In this document: one piece after another, positions 54,738 through 62,494 of the stretch
Layout of the letters: the number at the start of each line of letters is the position of its first letter
Numbering within the stretch: the stretch's first letter is position 1
NCBI GenBank assembly: GCA_003669605.1
Contig: QWOP01000031.1
Coordinates: 19,181 to 83,180, forward strand
Origin: Planctomycetota bacterium
GTDB lineage: Bacteria > Planctomycetota > Planctomycetia > Pirellulales > UBA1268
DNA: 64,000 nt
Direction of reading: 5' to 3'
Program-made: the position numbers and the translations under genes
Notes under the pieces: generated by a model
The model's input: the letters and a program-made list of their open reading frames with translations, nothing else
Database searches by the model: none
What the model was told of the DNA's origin: nothing

Positions 54738-55532
54738 TCACATCGCGAACTCTGGGCGGCGCCGCTCAAGCTGGTTCTGCAGTCGCTCGACAATAGCGCT
54801 GTGCATCTGGCTGACGCGGCTCTCCGAGAGATCGAGCGTGGCGCCGATCTCCTTCATCGTCAATTCCTCGTAGTAATAGAGGATGATGATCAGCCGCTCG
54901 TTGCGGTTAAGTCCCTTGGTCACCAACCGCATCAGGTCGGCCTTCTGGATGCGGCGCGTGGGATCCTCGCCCTTCTTGTCCTCCAGAATATCGATCTCGC
55001 GGACATCCTTGGAACTGTCGGTCTCACACCACTTCTTGTTGAGGCTCACGAGACTGGCGGCGTTGGCCTCCACCAGCAGTTTCTCGAAATCCTCTCGGGA
55101 GAGTTGCATGTACTCGGCCACCTCGGCATCGGCCGGGGCGCGGCCGAACTTGGCCTCCAGCGTCTTCAACGCCTCGTTGAGTTTGCTGGCTTTCGACCGC
55201 ACAAGCCTTGGTACCCAGTCCATGGTCCGTAGTTCGTCGAGCATGGCCCCGCGGATGCGAGGGACGCAGTAGGTCTCAAACTTCACCCCCCGCGCCATGT
55301 CGAAGGCATCGATCGCGTCCATCAGGCCAAAGGTGCCGGCCGATGTGAGGTCGTCGAGTTCGACGCCTTCCGGGAGCCGCGACCAGATCCGCTCGCCGTT
55401 GTACTTCACCAACGGCAGGTAGAGCTCAATGAGCCTGTTGCGGAGATCTTCGTTGGACTGGTCGGCCTTGAACTGCCGCCACAGTTCCTGGACCTCTTCT
55501 GCAGTCGGCTGTGCCGAGTATTGATATGCCAC
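54738..55532 (-). CDS. fliA: RNA polymerase sigma-28 factor, flagellar (FliA/WhiG family)
   Basis: A 264-aa sigma-70-family protein that directs late flagellar and motility genes. Region 2 (YLPLVKYNGERIWSRLPEG ... DDLTSAGTFGLMDAIDAFD) with FETYCVPRIRGAMLDELR, region 3, and region 4 (LTMKEIGATLDLSESRVSQMHS) are all present. GTG 55532 is chosen because GGAGG lies 6 bp upstream; an ATG 12 bp earlier (55544) would place that site inside the gene. It follows flhA and precedes flgM. Confidence 0.93.
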   Translation of the reverse strand: MAYQYSAQPTAEEVQELWRQFKADQSNEDLRNRLIELYLPLVKYNGERIWSRLPEGVELDDLTSAGTFGLMDAIDAFDMARGVKFETYCVPRIRGAMLDELRTMDWVPRLVRSKASKLNEALKTLEAKFGRAPADAEVAEYMQLSREDFEKLLVEANAASLVSLNKKWCETDSSKDVREIDILEDKKGEDPTRRIQKADLMRLVTKGLNRNERLIIILYYYEELTMKEIGATLDLSESRVSQMHSAIVERLQNQLERRRPEFAM

Positions 55533-55723
55533 GACTTCCTCCATGAAAGGGCACGCTCGACAGGGGAGACGGTCCCGCGAAAGGGACCCATCCATCGCCG
55601 CCGAAACATTTGTCATCGTCCGATCACACCCGGACGCTTGAAACAATCCATCCTCGACCGTAAACCCGCTTTATCGCTCGTCGCCGGCCGATCCGGCAGA
55701 CTCTTCCTCCAACCAATCTTGTT

Positions 55724-57781
55724 TTATGCGGCCAACAGTGACTCCTCGTCGCCCACCGTCGCAAACACCACCACACCCTCCTCGCCGGCCACTTCTTCCT
55801 CGGCCAGAACGTGGAGCGCGGGAAAATGCCTGCTGAGCCGTTCGCGGACCTGGCCGCGGAGGTCGCCGGGAACCACGAGCACGGCTGGCACGCCGCGTTC
55901 GATCCGCGGGGCGACCATGCGGCGGAGGAGGGCCACGATCCGGGCCACTCCCCTCCCCTTCGCAGCGGCGGTGCCCCGACCATCGCCGAGCAGTCCATCA
56001 AGGGCCGTCGCCGAGAGCCGGACCACCACGAGGCGGCCGTCGCCGTCGCGAACGCGGCGGCAAATCGAGCCGGCGCGGGCGCGGCGAACCGCCTCGGTGA
56101 GTTGGCCGGGAGCATACTGGGGAGAGGCGTGGTCAGCGAGGATCTCGAGCACGTCAGGGAGCGGTCGGATCGGCACCCCTTCGCGGAGCAACCCCTGGAG
56201 AGCGCGGTGAATGCGGGCCAAGGTGAGTTCGCCGCCGGTGCATTGCTCGACGAGTGTCGGCTGGGTGGCCCGCAATGACTCCAGCAACTGCGCCACCGCC
56301 TCCCGTGACAAGAGCCGATCGGCATGGCGGCGGATTGCCCCTTCGAGGCTCTTTGTCAGGCAGGCGTTGTCGTCCAGAACCGTTGCCCCGCGGCGCTTGG
56401 CGGTCTCGGCTTGGGCCTCCCCGACCCAGACGCCGCGGCGTTGGCCGCCGGGCTCGATCCCCTCCGGTCCATCCAGCGACAGCGTCTCCCCGGCGCGGGG
56501 CAGCGCCAGCCGGCGCCCCTCCGGGAGAACGGCCTCTCCGACCACTTCGCCGGCGACCGTCACCCGGTATCCCCGCGGGGGGAGGGCCAGGTCGTCGCGG
56601 AACGCCACGTGCGGGATGACCATCCCCAGTTCGGAGGCTACCTGGCTGCGCATCGAGCGCACCGAGCGGACCAGCGGCGCGTCGTGGCCGGTCACCAAGC
56701 CGAGTAAGCCACGCCCCATCTCCACGATCAGCGGTTCGTCGCCGAGGGGAAGCGGCGCCTCTGTCGACTCGCGTTCAGCTGGCGGGGGGCTGGCCGCCCG
56801 CCGACGTTTCCCCAGGATGATCGCCCCCACCACGAGCGTCGCCGCCATCGCCAGAAGGGGGAGGCGCGGCAGGCCGGTGATCGACAGGGCCGCGAGGAAG
56901 GCAGCGGTGATGAGGAGAACGTGTGGCCGCGAGAAAAATTGCGTGCCAAGTTCGCGAGGCAGATCGACGGCTTGGCTCGATCTGGAAATCAGCAGGCCAG
57001 TGGCGACCGAGACAAACAGCGCCGGCACGGCGCTGACCAGACCGTCGCCAATCGTCAGCCGCGAGTAGAGGTCGATGGCCCGTGGCAATGACATACCATG
57101 CTGCACGACGCCGATTGCCAACCCACCAAGGAGATTCACGGCGGTGATGATCACGCCCGCCACGGCCTCGCCGCGGACAAACCGGCTGGCACCGTCCATG
57201 GCAGCAAAGAAGTCGGCCTGCCGCTGCAACTCCTGACGCGCCTTGCGGGCCTCGGTGTGGTCTAACGCGCCGGCCTGCACCTCGGCGTCGATCGCCATCT
57301 GCCGCCCGGGGAGGCCGTCGAGCATGAACCGGGCGGCGACCTCGCTGGTGCGCGTCGAGCCGGCGGTGATGACGACAAACTGAATGATGGCGATGATCGC
57401 AAAGATCACCCCGCCGACGACGAGATCATTGGCGGCCACGAAGCGCCCGAAGGCCTCCACCACCTCGCCTGCGGCGGAGGGCCCGTCGATCGCGGCCCGG
57501 GAGAGCACAAGCCTCGTGGTGGCGACGTTGAGCACCAGGCGAACGAGCGTGGAGCCGAGTAGGAACGTGGGGAAGACGCTCATCTCCAGCGGCGTCCGGG
57601 CCGCGAGGGCCCCCAGCAGCGCCAGAACCGAGATGGTGAGGTTGGCTGCCAGGAGCAGATCGACAAGCGCTGCCGGCACCGGTGCCAAGACCACCATCGC
57701 CGCCAGGAGAATCACCAGCGGCACCGCCCAGTCGAGCGGGTGCATCCGCAGTGAGACAGCGGTGTCGGAGGGACGGGCCAT
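55724..57781 (-). CDS. flhA: Flagellar biosynthesis protein FlhA
   Basis: Export-gate component of the flagellar type III apparatus. A 685-aa protein with about eight helices in the first 320 residues, including the conserved FHIPEP-type region (AARTPLEMSVFPTFLLGSTL, DGLPGRQMAIDAEVQAGAL, IGDGLVSAVPALFVSVATG). The C-terminal half is the cytoplasmic nonameric ring domain. ATG 57781 begins 16 residues before the first helix; the open frame to 58303 is a shadow of the next gene. First gene of flhA-fliA-flgM. Confidence 0.94.
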   Translation of the reverse strand: MARPSDTAVSLRMHPLDWAVPLVILLAAMVVLAPVPAALVDLLLAANLTISVLALLGALAARTPLEMSVFPTFLLGSTLVRLVLNVATTRLVLSRAAIDGPSAAGEVVEAFGRFVAANDLVVGGVIFAIIAIIQFVVITAGSTRTSEVAARFMLDGLPGRQMAIDAEVQAGALDHTEARKARQELQRQADFFAAMDGASRFVRGEAVAGVIITAVNLLGGLAIGVVQHGMSLPRAIDLYSRLTIGDGLVSAVPALFVSVATGLLISRSSQAVDLPRELGTQFFSRPHVLLITAAFLAALSITGLPRLPLLAMAATLVVGAIILGKRRRAASPPPAERESTEAPLPLGDEPLIVEMGRGLLGLVTGHDAPLVRSVRSMRSQVASELGMVIPHVAFRDDLALPPRGYRVTVAGEVVGEAVLPEGRRLALPRAGETLSLDGPEGIEPGGQRRGVWVGEAQAETAKRRGATVLDDNACLTKSLEGAIRRHADRLLSREAVAQLLESLRATQPTLVEQCTGGELTLARIHRALQGLLREGVPIRPLPDVLEILADHASPQYAPGQLTEAVRRARAGSICRRVRDGDGRLVVVRLSATALDGLLGDGRGTAAAKGRGVARIVALLRRMVAPRIERGVPAVLVVPGDLRGQVRERLSRHFPALHVLAEEEVAGEEGVVVFATVGDEESLLAA

Positions 57782-57970
57782 GGTTCGGTCTTTTGAATCG
57801 GTCGCGGCAGGGTGTTCGTCGGGGCGGGGACAATAGCGGCCGGGGGCCGGGCGGTCCAGACCGCTCGATGCGACCAAACTCGCTACAATCCCACGACTTG
57901 TGATGCGGCGGGCGAGGCCCCGCAGGGCGCGGGACGGCGGTGGTGCGACAGCAGCAGGAGGGAGAGGGCG

Positions 57971-58402
57971 ATGCGGTTTGAGCGTCTGGGGTTGCAGTTC
58001 GACTACCCCGAGAACTGGGTGGTCGACACCGGCGACGGCGGTGATCGCCTCGCCGCGGTCACCCTCTCCACGCCGGAGGGGGGATTCTGGTCGGTGAGCG
58101 CCCATGCTCCCGGGGGCGATCCGGACCAACTGGCGACCGCCGTGGTCCGACAGATGCAACACGAATACCAGGATCTCGACATCGCCCGCGCCACCGAGAC
58201 TCTGGCCGGCCACGCGCTGGAAGGCTATGACTTCAATTTCTACTGCCTCGACCTCACCAACACCGCCATGGTGCGGACAGTCTCCACCACCAACAGCATC
58301 CACCTCATCTTCTGTCAGGCTGAGGATCGTGAGTGGGAGCGGGTGGAGCCGATCTTCGCGGCAATAACAGCGAGCCTTGTCCGTCGACTGGCCCCCCCCT
58401 GA
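57971..58402 (+). CDS. Hypothetical protein, possibly DcrB/PsbP-like fold
   Basis: A 143-aa protein beginning RFERLGLQFDYPENWVVD, followed by alternating strands (FWSVSAHAPGG; ALEGYDFNFYCLDLTN; IHLIFCQAEDREW) and a final helix. The YPENW start is typical of DcrB/PsbP-like domains. No signal peptide is seen, so it is probably cytoplasmic. ATG 57971 has GGAGAGGG upstream. Divergent from flhA with 189 bp between. Confidence 0.65.
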   Translation: MRFERLGLQFDYPENWVVDTGDGGDRLAAVTLSTPEGGFWSVSAHAPGGDPDQLATAVVRQMQHEYQDLDIARATETLAGHALEGYDFNFYCLDLTNTAMVRTVSTTNSIHLIFCQAEDREWERVEPIFAAITASLVRRLAPP

Positions 58403-58544
58403 AACCCCGCTTCCTGCCGGCCGTCCCGCGATTGGCCTCCCCTGCTACACTCGGCCCCGACAACTGTCTTCCCCCGCTGGAGAGCGCCTGCTTGCAGGCA
58501 GTTCCCCCCGACTCGACAAGGAATGTCTTCCCTTGCACGCCTGG

Positions 58545-59678
58545 ATGCCACCCCTGTCCGAAACCTTTGTCTTCGCACAGATGGCCGATCTGGCCAACGT
58601 GGCTGAGATGGCCACGCAAGCCAGCCCGATCCATCTCGGTCACTGGCTGGCCTTCGCCGCCTTCGTGGTGGTGATGCTGACGCTCGACCTGACGGTCTTC
58701 CACCGCAAAGCCCATGAACCGTCGCTGCGCGAAAGCGCGTTTTGGACCTGTTTCTGGGCAGCCTTGGCCGCCTCGTTCAACATCTTCGTCTGGCGATGGC
58801 TGGGGGGGCGGGCTGCGATCGAATTCCTCACCGGGTATTTGGTGGAGTGGTCGCTGTCGATGGACAACGTGTTCGTGTTTGCGGTGGTCTTCGGCTACTT
58901 CAAGGTGCCGCTGAAGTACCAGTACCGCGTGCTCTTCTGGGGGATTCTCGGCGCGGTGCTGATGCGGTTGCTGTTCGTCTTATTGGGAACAGAGGCGATC
59001 GAGCGTTGGAACTGGGTGATGCCCTTCTTTGGGGCGTTTCTCATCTACACCGGCATCAAACTGGCGTTCGGAAACGAGGAGGTCGATCCCGGCGAGAGTT
59101 TCCTCCTCAAACTCGTGCGGCGGGTGGTGCCGAGCACACCCCATCAGGACGGCGACCGGTTCTTCGTCCGCGAATCGGGCCGCTTGCTGGCAACACCGTT
59201 GTTCCTCGTGCTGCTGGTCGTTGAGGGAACCGATCTGCTGTTTGCCGTCGACAGCGTGCCGGCGATCCTGGGGGTCGTCGACCAGCATGCCGATTACTTC
59301 CGCTTTATTGTGTTCACCTCCAACGTCTTCGCCATCCTCGGCCTGCGGGCGCTCTACTTCCTCCTCGCCGGCGTCATGGACCTCTTCCGGTTTCTCAACT
59401 ACGGCCTCTCGGCGGTCTTGGTGTTTGTCGGGGCGAAGATGATCGCCGAGTGGGCCCGGCACCAGGAGTGGCTGGCCAAGTTTGGTGGCTGGGACGCCCA
59501 TGGCGAGGGGCACCTCGTGCCCCCGTGGTTGTCGCTGCTGATCGTGGTCGGGTTGATCGGTGCGAGTGTGGCGGCGTCATTGGCGTTGCCAAGTGAATCG
59601 AACGAACATGGCAAACCCGGAGGAGACGACAAGTTTGCCGCTGATGACGATCAGCCCCCAGGCGGACGACAGGGCTGA
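58545..59678 (+). CDS. TerC family integral membrane protein
   Basis: A 377-aa TerC-type protein. Helices include HLGHWLAFAAFVVVMLTLDL, EFLTGYLVEWSLSMDNVFVF, FGAFLIYTGIKLAF and LLVVEGTDLLFAVDSVPAIL; the acidic SMDNVFVF and EGTDLLFAVDS segments are family hallmarks. TerC proteins have been linked to tellurite resistance and metal (Mn) handling during membrane-protein export. The start is uncertain: ATG 58545 or ATG 58581; TTG 58533 has AAGGA upstream. Confidence 0.88.
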   Translation: MPPLSETFVFAQMADLANVAEMATQASPIHLGHWLAFAAFVVVMLTLDLTVFHRKAHEPSLRESAFWTCFWAALAASFNIFVWRWLGGRAAIEFLTGYLVEWSLSMDNVFVFAVVFGYFKVPLKYQYRVLFWGILGAVLMRLLFVLLGTEAIERWNWVMPFFGAFLIYTGIKLAFGNEEVDPGESFLLKLVRRVVPSTPHQDGDRFFVRESGRLLATPLFLVLLVVEGTDLLFAVDSVPAILGVVDQHADYFRFIVFTSNVFAILGLRALYFLLAGVMDLFRFLNYGLSAVLVFVGAKMIAEWARHQEWLAKFGGWDAHGEGHLVPPWLSLLIVVGLIGASVAASLALPSESNEHGKPGGDDKFAADDDQPPGGRQG

Positions 59679-59699
59679 TCCTCTGGCAGAACCACTCCC

Positions 59700-59726
59700 A
59701 TGATCACGATGATCACGATGATCACG
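59700..59726 (+). repeat. Triple 9-bp tandem repeat containing the start codon
   Basis: ATGATCACG occurs three times in a row, encoding Met-Ile-Thr three times. Each unit offers a start codon in the same frame, so gain or loss of a unit would only shift the N-terminus by three residues. Confidence 0.85.
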
Positions 59727-60707
59727 ATCGCGATGCTGGGGCTGGCGGCCATCGTCCGCGGCGACGACGACCTCCCCTACGATCCGCTCCTCCTGGGCGA
59801 CCTCGGCGATCCGGGCCCGGATGTGGCAGGAATGTCGCTGGAGATCGATGTCCGCGACGACGTCCGTTCCCGCACGATCCCGCTGCGAATCTGGCTGCCG
59901 GCCGATCATCTCCCGGCACCGGTGATTCTTTTCAGTCACGGACTCGGTGGATCGCGGGACGGCAACGCCTGGCTGGGGCGCCACTGGTCGGGCCGTGGCT
60001 ACTGTGTGGTGTTCCTCCAGCATGCTGGCAGCGACGAGGCAGTCTGGCGGGACCTCCCCTTCCCGGAGCGGTTGCCGAGCCTGAAAGCGGCGGTCAATCG
60101 TGCCACGACCCTCGACCGCTACAAAGATCTGCCGGTGGTCATCGACCGGCTCGGGGAGTGGAACAGCGCCCAGGACGGGCCACTCGCCGGACGATTCGAC
60201 CTGGCACGGATCGGTATCGCCGGCCATTCCTTCGGCGCGGTGACAGCGCAGGGCGTGACCGGCCAGCGGACGCCCGCCGGCCAGACGCCGTTGAGTGATC
60301 CGCGGATCCGGGCCGCGGTGTTGATGAGCCCGTCGGTGCCGGATGGCTGCGACGCCGCCACGGCGTTCGGCGGCGTGGTGATCCCCTGGATGATCTTGAC
60401 CGGTACCGACGATGAGTCGCCGATTGGCAACGCCACCGCCGCCTCGCGTCTGGAAATCTTCCCCGCCCTGCCTCCCGGCGGAAAGTATGAACTGGTGCTT
60501 GCCGACGGCGAGCACCAAGCGTTTGGTGACCGGATCCTCCCCGGCAGCAGGCGTCCCCGGAATCCCAATCACCATCGCGTGGTCCGGGCCCTCTCCACCG
60601 CGTTCTTCGACGCCTTCCTTCGCGACCGGGCCGCTGCGCGGGAGTGGCTCGAAGGAGACGGTCCCCGCGGCGTGCTCGAACAACACGACCGCTGGCAGTT
60701 CAAGTAG
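59700..60707 (+). CDS. Exported alpha/beta-hydrolase (dienelactone-hydrolase-like)
   Basis: A 335-aa protein with a short signal (TIAMLGLAAIVRG) and an alpha/beta-hydrolase domain: oxyanion segment FSHGLGGSRDG, nucleophile elbow GIAGHSFGA, and late Asp/His region (LTGTDDESP; LADGEHQAFGD). It resembles the platelet-activating-factor acetylhydrolase/chlorophyllase group; substrate unknown. The first codons are a triple repeat of ATGATCACG, so several in-frame ATGs compete and no Shine-Dalgarno is visible. Confidence 0.8.
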   Translation: MITMITMITIAMLGLAAIVRGDDDLPYDPLLLGDLGDPGPDVAGMSLEIDVRDDVRSRTIPLRIWLPADHLPAPVILFSHGLGGSRDGNAWLGRHWSGRGYCVVFLQHAGSDEAVWRDLPFPERLPSLKAAVNRATTLDRYKDLPVVIDRLGEWNSAQDGPLAGRFDLARIGIAGHSFGAVTAQGVTGQRTPAGQTPLSDPRIRAAVLMSPSVPDGCDAATAFGGVVIPWMILTGTDDESPIGNATAASRLEIFPALPPGGKYELVLADGEHQAFGDRILPGSRRPRNPNHHRVVRALSTAFFDAFLRDRAAAREWLEGDGPRGVLEQHDRWQFK

Positions 60708-60907
60708 GGTGGCCTCGCGGTCGGTGAAAAAAGCTTAACGCAGCCTTTTCCGGATGGCCCCTCCCCGATTGGCACGGGATTTGCGCATGACGTCTGTAAA
60801 TCAGGAATTTTCTGCCAATTCCTGCTCTTCCGAGGGGGGATGAGACGGCCCACTACTTCCGGAGTGCGGGGGGGGGCGCAGGATAATGCCCCCGGGAGGA
60901 CAGAGAC
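60708..60907 (+). other. Intergenic region before the mobile-element debris
   Basis: Contains the sigma-54-type promoter at 60769-60785 and a small hairpin (GGAATT-TTCTGCC-AATTCC near 60808-60826). From about 60839 (TGAGACGGCCCAC) the sequence may be the left end of the IS3-type fragment that follows. No intact gene. Confidence 0.4.
60769..60785 (+). promoter_or_regulatory. Sigma-54-type (-24/-12) promoter
   Basis: TTGGCACG-GGAT-TTGC fits the TGGCACG-N4-TTGC consensus perfectly. No intact gene follows: the next plus-strand start is a 25-codon transposase fragment. It may have lost its gene when insertion sequences rearranged the locus. Confidence 0.6.
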
Positions 60908-60982
60908 ATGGCCAGTAGCGCCTTTCCAAGGCGCTCGCGGCCGAAGACGTACACCGACGATTTCAAGCGTGATGCAGTCAAT
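60908..60982 (+). pseudogene. IS3-family transposase OrfA N-terminal fragment
   Basis: ATG with GGGAGGA upstream encodes MASSAFPRRSRPKTYTDDFKRD, the start of an IS3-type OrfA helix-turn-helix protein (KYTDEFKRDAV pattern). Homology stops after about 25 codons, where the sequence switches to an oppositely oriented OrfB fragment. Confidence 0.65.
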
Positions 60983-61233
60983 TGTGCGGACGGTTGGCCG
61001 ATTTTCGGGTGGGTTGATCCAGACTTCCGCTGCCGGCATCAGCGGCCTCGGACGAACCGCTCGGGGTTGCCAGCATGGGCGGCCGCCAACACGGAGTTCC
61101 GCGCCTCGAGGACTGCCGTGCCCTGGCCAGTGTGCACGACGGCCGGTGCCAGCAGACCAATTCCCCAGTGTCGGTGCTCCTCGTCGTGCCCGTGGCCGTC
61201 ACTGCTGGCGAAAAGATCAAGAGCCTGCGGCAA
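60982..61233 (-). pseudogene. IS3-family transposase OrfB C-terminal remnant, frameshifted
   Basis: The minus strand encodes HDEEHRHWGIGLLAPAVVH, then AAAHAGNPERFVRG, which match the end of IS3-group integrase-core transposases (NHEHRHSGIG...NPERFVRG). Near 61040 the frame breaks and continues in another frame as PAAEVWINPPENRPT, the usual tail of the same proteins. The catalytic core is missing. It abuts the OrfA fragment head to tail in inverted orientation. Confidence 0.7.
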
Positions 61234-61362
61234 TGGGCCTCGGGCCGATGCCTCTCAGCGGACCGGGCGGGCGTCTACTCGCGGTCGGAGGGGGTGAGTG
61301 GCGGTCGGGGGCGGAGAGAGTTGCGGGAGCCGGGGGTGAATTGACCCCGCTCATAGAAAGCA

Positions 61363-61401
61363 GCGAGGGGAGCATACCCACATGGAGGCCTGCCCCCTCG
61401 C
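61363..61401. terminator. Hairpin near the 3' end of the PEP-CTERM remnant
   Basis: GCGAGGGG (61363-61370) pairs with CCCCTCGC (61394-61401) around a 23-base loop, 28 bp beyond the stop of the minus-strand remnant. No T-tract on either strand. It could be the old terminator of that gene or an IS end. Confidence 0.3.
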
Positions 61402-61428
61402 GATCAATCCACAATGGCCGAACCCGCG

Positions 61429-61683
61429 TCAGGCAGCCTTCACCCGACGCCGCTCGATGAGGCCGAGGACGCCGATGACGAGGGAGAGGACAGCGCCCGT
61501 CCCAGCCGGGTCCATTTCGGGTACAGAGGATACTTGGAGGTAGTCCAATTCAACGATCGATCCGTTACTGATCCATGACCCACCTCCGCCGCCTTCCCGA
61601 TTAGAGATGCCAAGACCGTTGGAAAAAACGGAATTCTCGGTGGCTGAGATCAGCGTGTGCGCCCACCACAGCCACCCTTGCAT
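61429..61683 (-). pseudogene. C-terminal remnant of a PEP-CTERM protein
   Basis: 84 codons ending VPEMDPAGTGAVLSLVIGVLGLIERRRV: a planctomycete-type PEP-CTERM sorting tail with VPE-DP motif, one membrane helix and terminal Arg cluster. Such proteins are exported and processed by an exosortase. The frame is closed by a stop about 30 bp upstream, at the edge of the IS66-type element, so the signal peptide and most of the protein are absent. Insertion probably truncated it. Confidence 0.6.
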
Positions 61684-61737
61684 GCCCTGATAGCCTCCAG
61701 ACGGTGATCAAAGATCCCGTCCAAAAGGAGGCGTTTC

Positions 61738-62079
61738 ATGAGTCGGCATTCGGATCCGCGGAAGGCCGCGGCGTGGGAGCGGCGGATTGCCCGCTTCAGT
61801 GATTCAGGGCTCACGGTGGCCCGATTCTGCGTTCGCGAGGGAGTGTCGATCGCGACCTTCCACTACTGGCAGCGGAAAATTCGCGACGTTTCGGCCAAAG
61901 AGGCGGCTTGGTCGACGTCAGCTCTGCCGAGGGCTCACTTCGACCCGGTCGAAGTCGTGAGCCGTCAGGCCGTAACGATCCGCTTCGCAAGTGGCGCGGT
62001 GATGGAGATCCCAGAGGACCGAGAAGACCTCGTGAAGGCCGCGGTCCGTGCGCTCGCGAGCGAGGCCCAGCCATGCTGA
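61738..62079 (+). CDS. tnpA: IS66 accessory protein TnpA
   Basis: A 113-aa protein with a helix-turn-helix N-terminus (RFSDSGLTVARFCVREGVS) followed by ATFHYWQRKIRD and a C-terminal VTIRFASGAVMEIPED strand pair, the usual IS66 OrfA layout. AAAAGGAGG lies just before the ATG. Required with TnpB and TnpC for transposition in IS66 elements. Confidence 0.88.
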   Translation: MSRHSDPRKAAAWERRIARFSDSGLTVARFCVREGVSIATFHYWQRKIRDVSAKEAAWSTSALPRAHFDPVEVVSRQAVTIRFASGAVMEIPEDREDLVKAAVRALASEAQPC

Positions 62080-62429
62080 GCATCGCGTCTTTGCCGACGA
62101 TCTATCTCCACGCCGGCGCTACCGACATGCGGAAGAGCTTCGACGGCCTGGCGGGGATCATCCGCGGGAGCTTCGGTGGCGACCCCGCCGACGGCAGCCT
62201 CTTTCTGTTTGTGAACAAGCGCCGCGACCGACTTAAGGCTCTGTGGTGGGACGGTGACGGCTTCGCGCTCTGGTACAAGCGGCTCGAGCAGGGAACCTTC
62301 GAGACGGTGGCGGCGAAAGATGGGAACCCGCGGGTGCGGATCGACAAGACACAACTGGCGATGATCCTCGGTGGCGTGCGGCTGGAGACGGCACAACGGA
62401 GGAAGCGATACCGGCGCGTCCTTGCCTGA
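62073..62429 (+). CDS. tnpB: IS66 accessory protein TnpB
   Basis: A 118-aa protein with the family motif YLHAGATDMRKSFDGLAGII and LKALWWDGDGFALWYKRLEQ. It begins inside the end of tnpA (7-bp overlap), a standard IS66 arrangement. Full length. Confidence 0.92.
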   Translation: MLSIASLPTIYLHAGATDMRKSFDGLAGIIRGSFGGDPADGSLFLFVNKRRDRLKALWWDGDGFALWYKRLEQGTFETVAAKDGNPRVRIDKTQLAMILGGVRLETAQRRKRYRRVLA

Positions 62430-62494
62430 AAAAAATCCGCGCGGCTGCCAAAATGGCGCTTGCGCTTTTGGAAGAAGGTTTTTATGATGCGCGC

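Noticed and set aside
61039..61233. Intact small gene of 64 codons
   Set aside because: Its sequence matches the tail of IS3-type transposases and continues in another frame past a frameshift, so it is a remnant.
60840..61460. 206-codon plus-strand open frame through the IS debris
   Set aside because: It crosses both IS3 fragments in wrong frames and has no recognisable domain.
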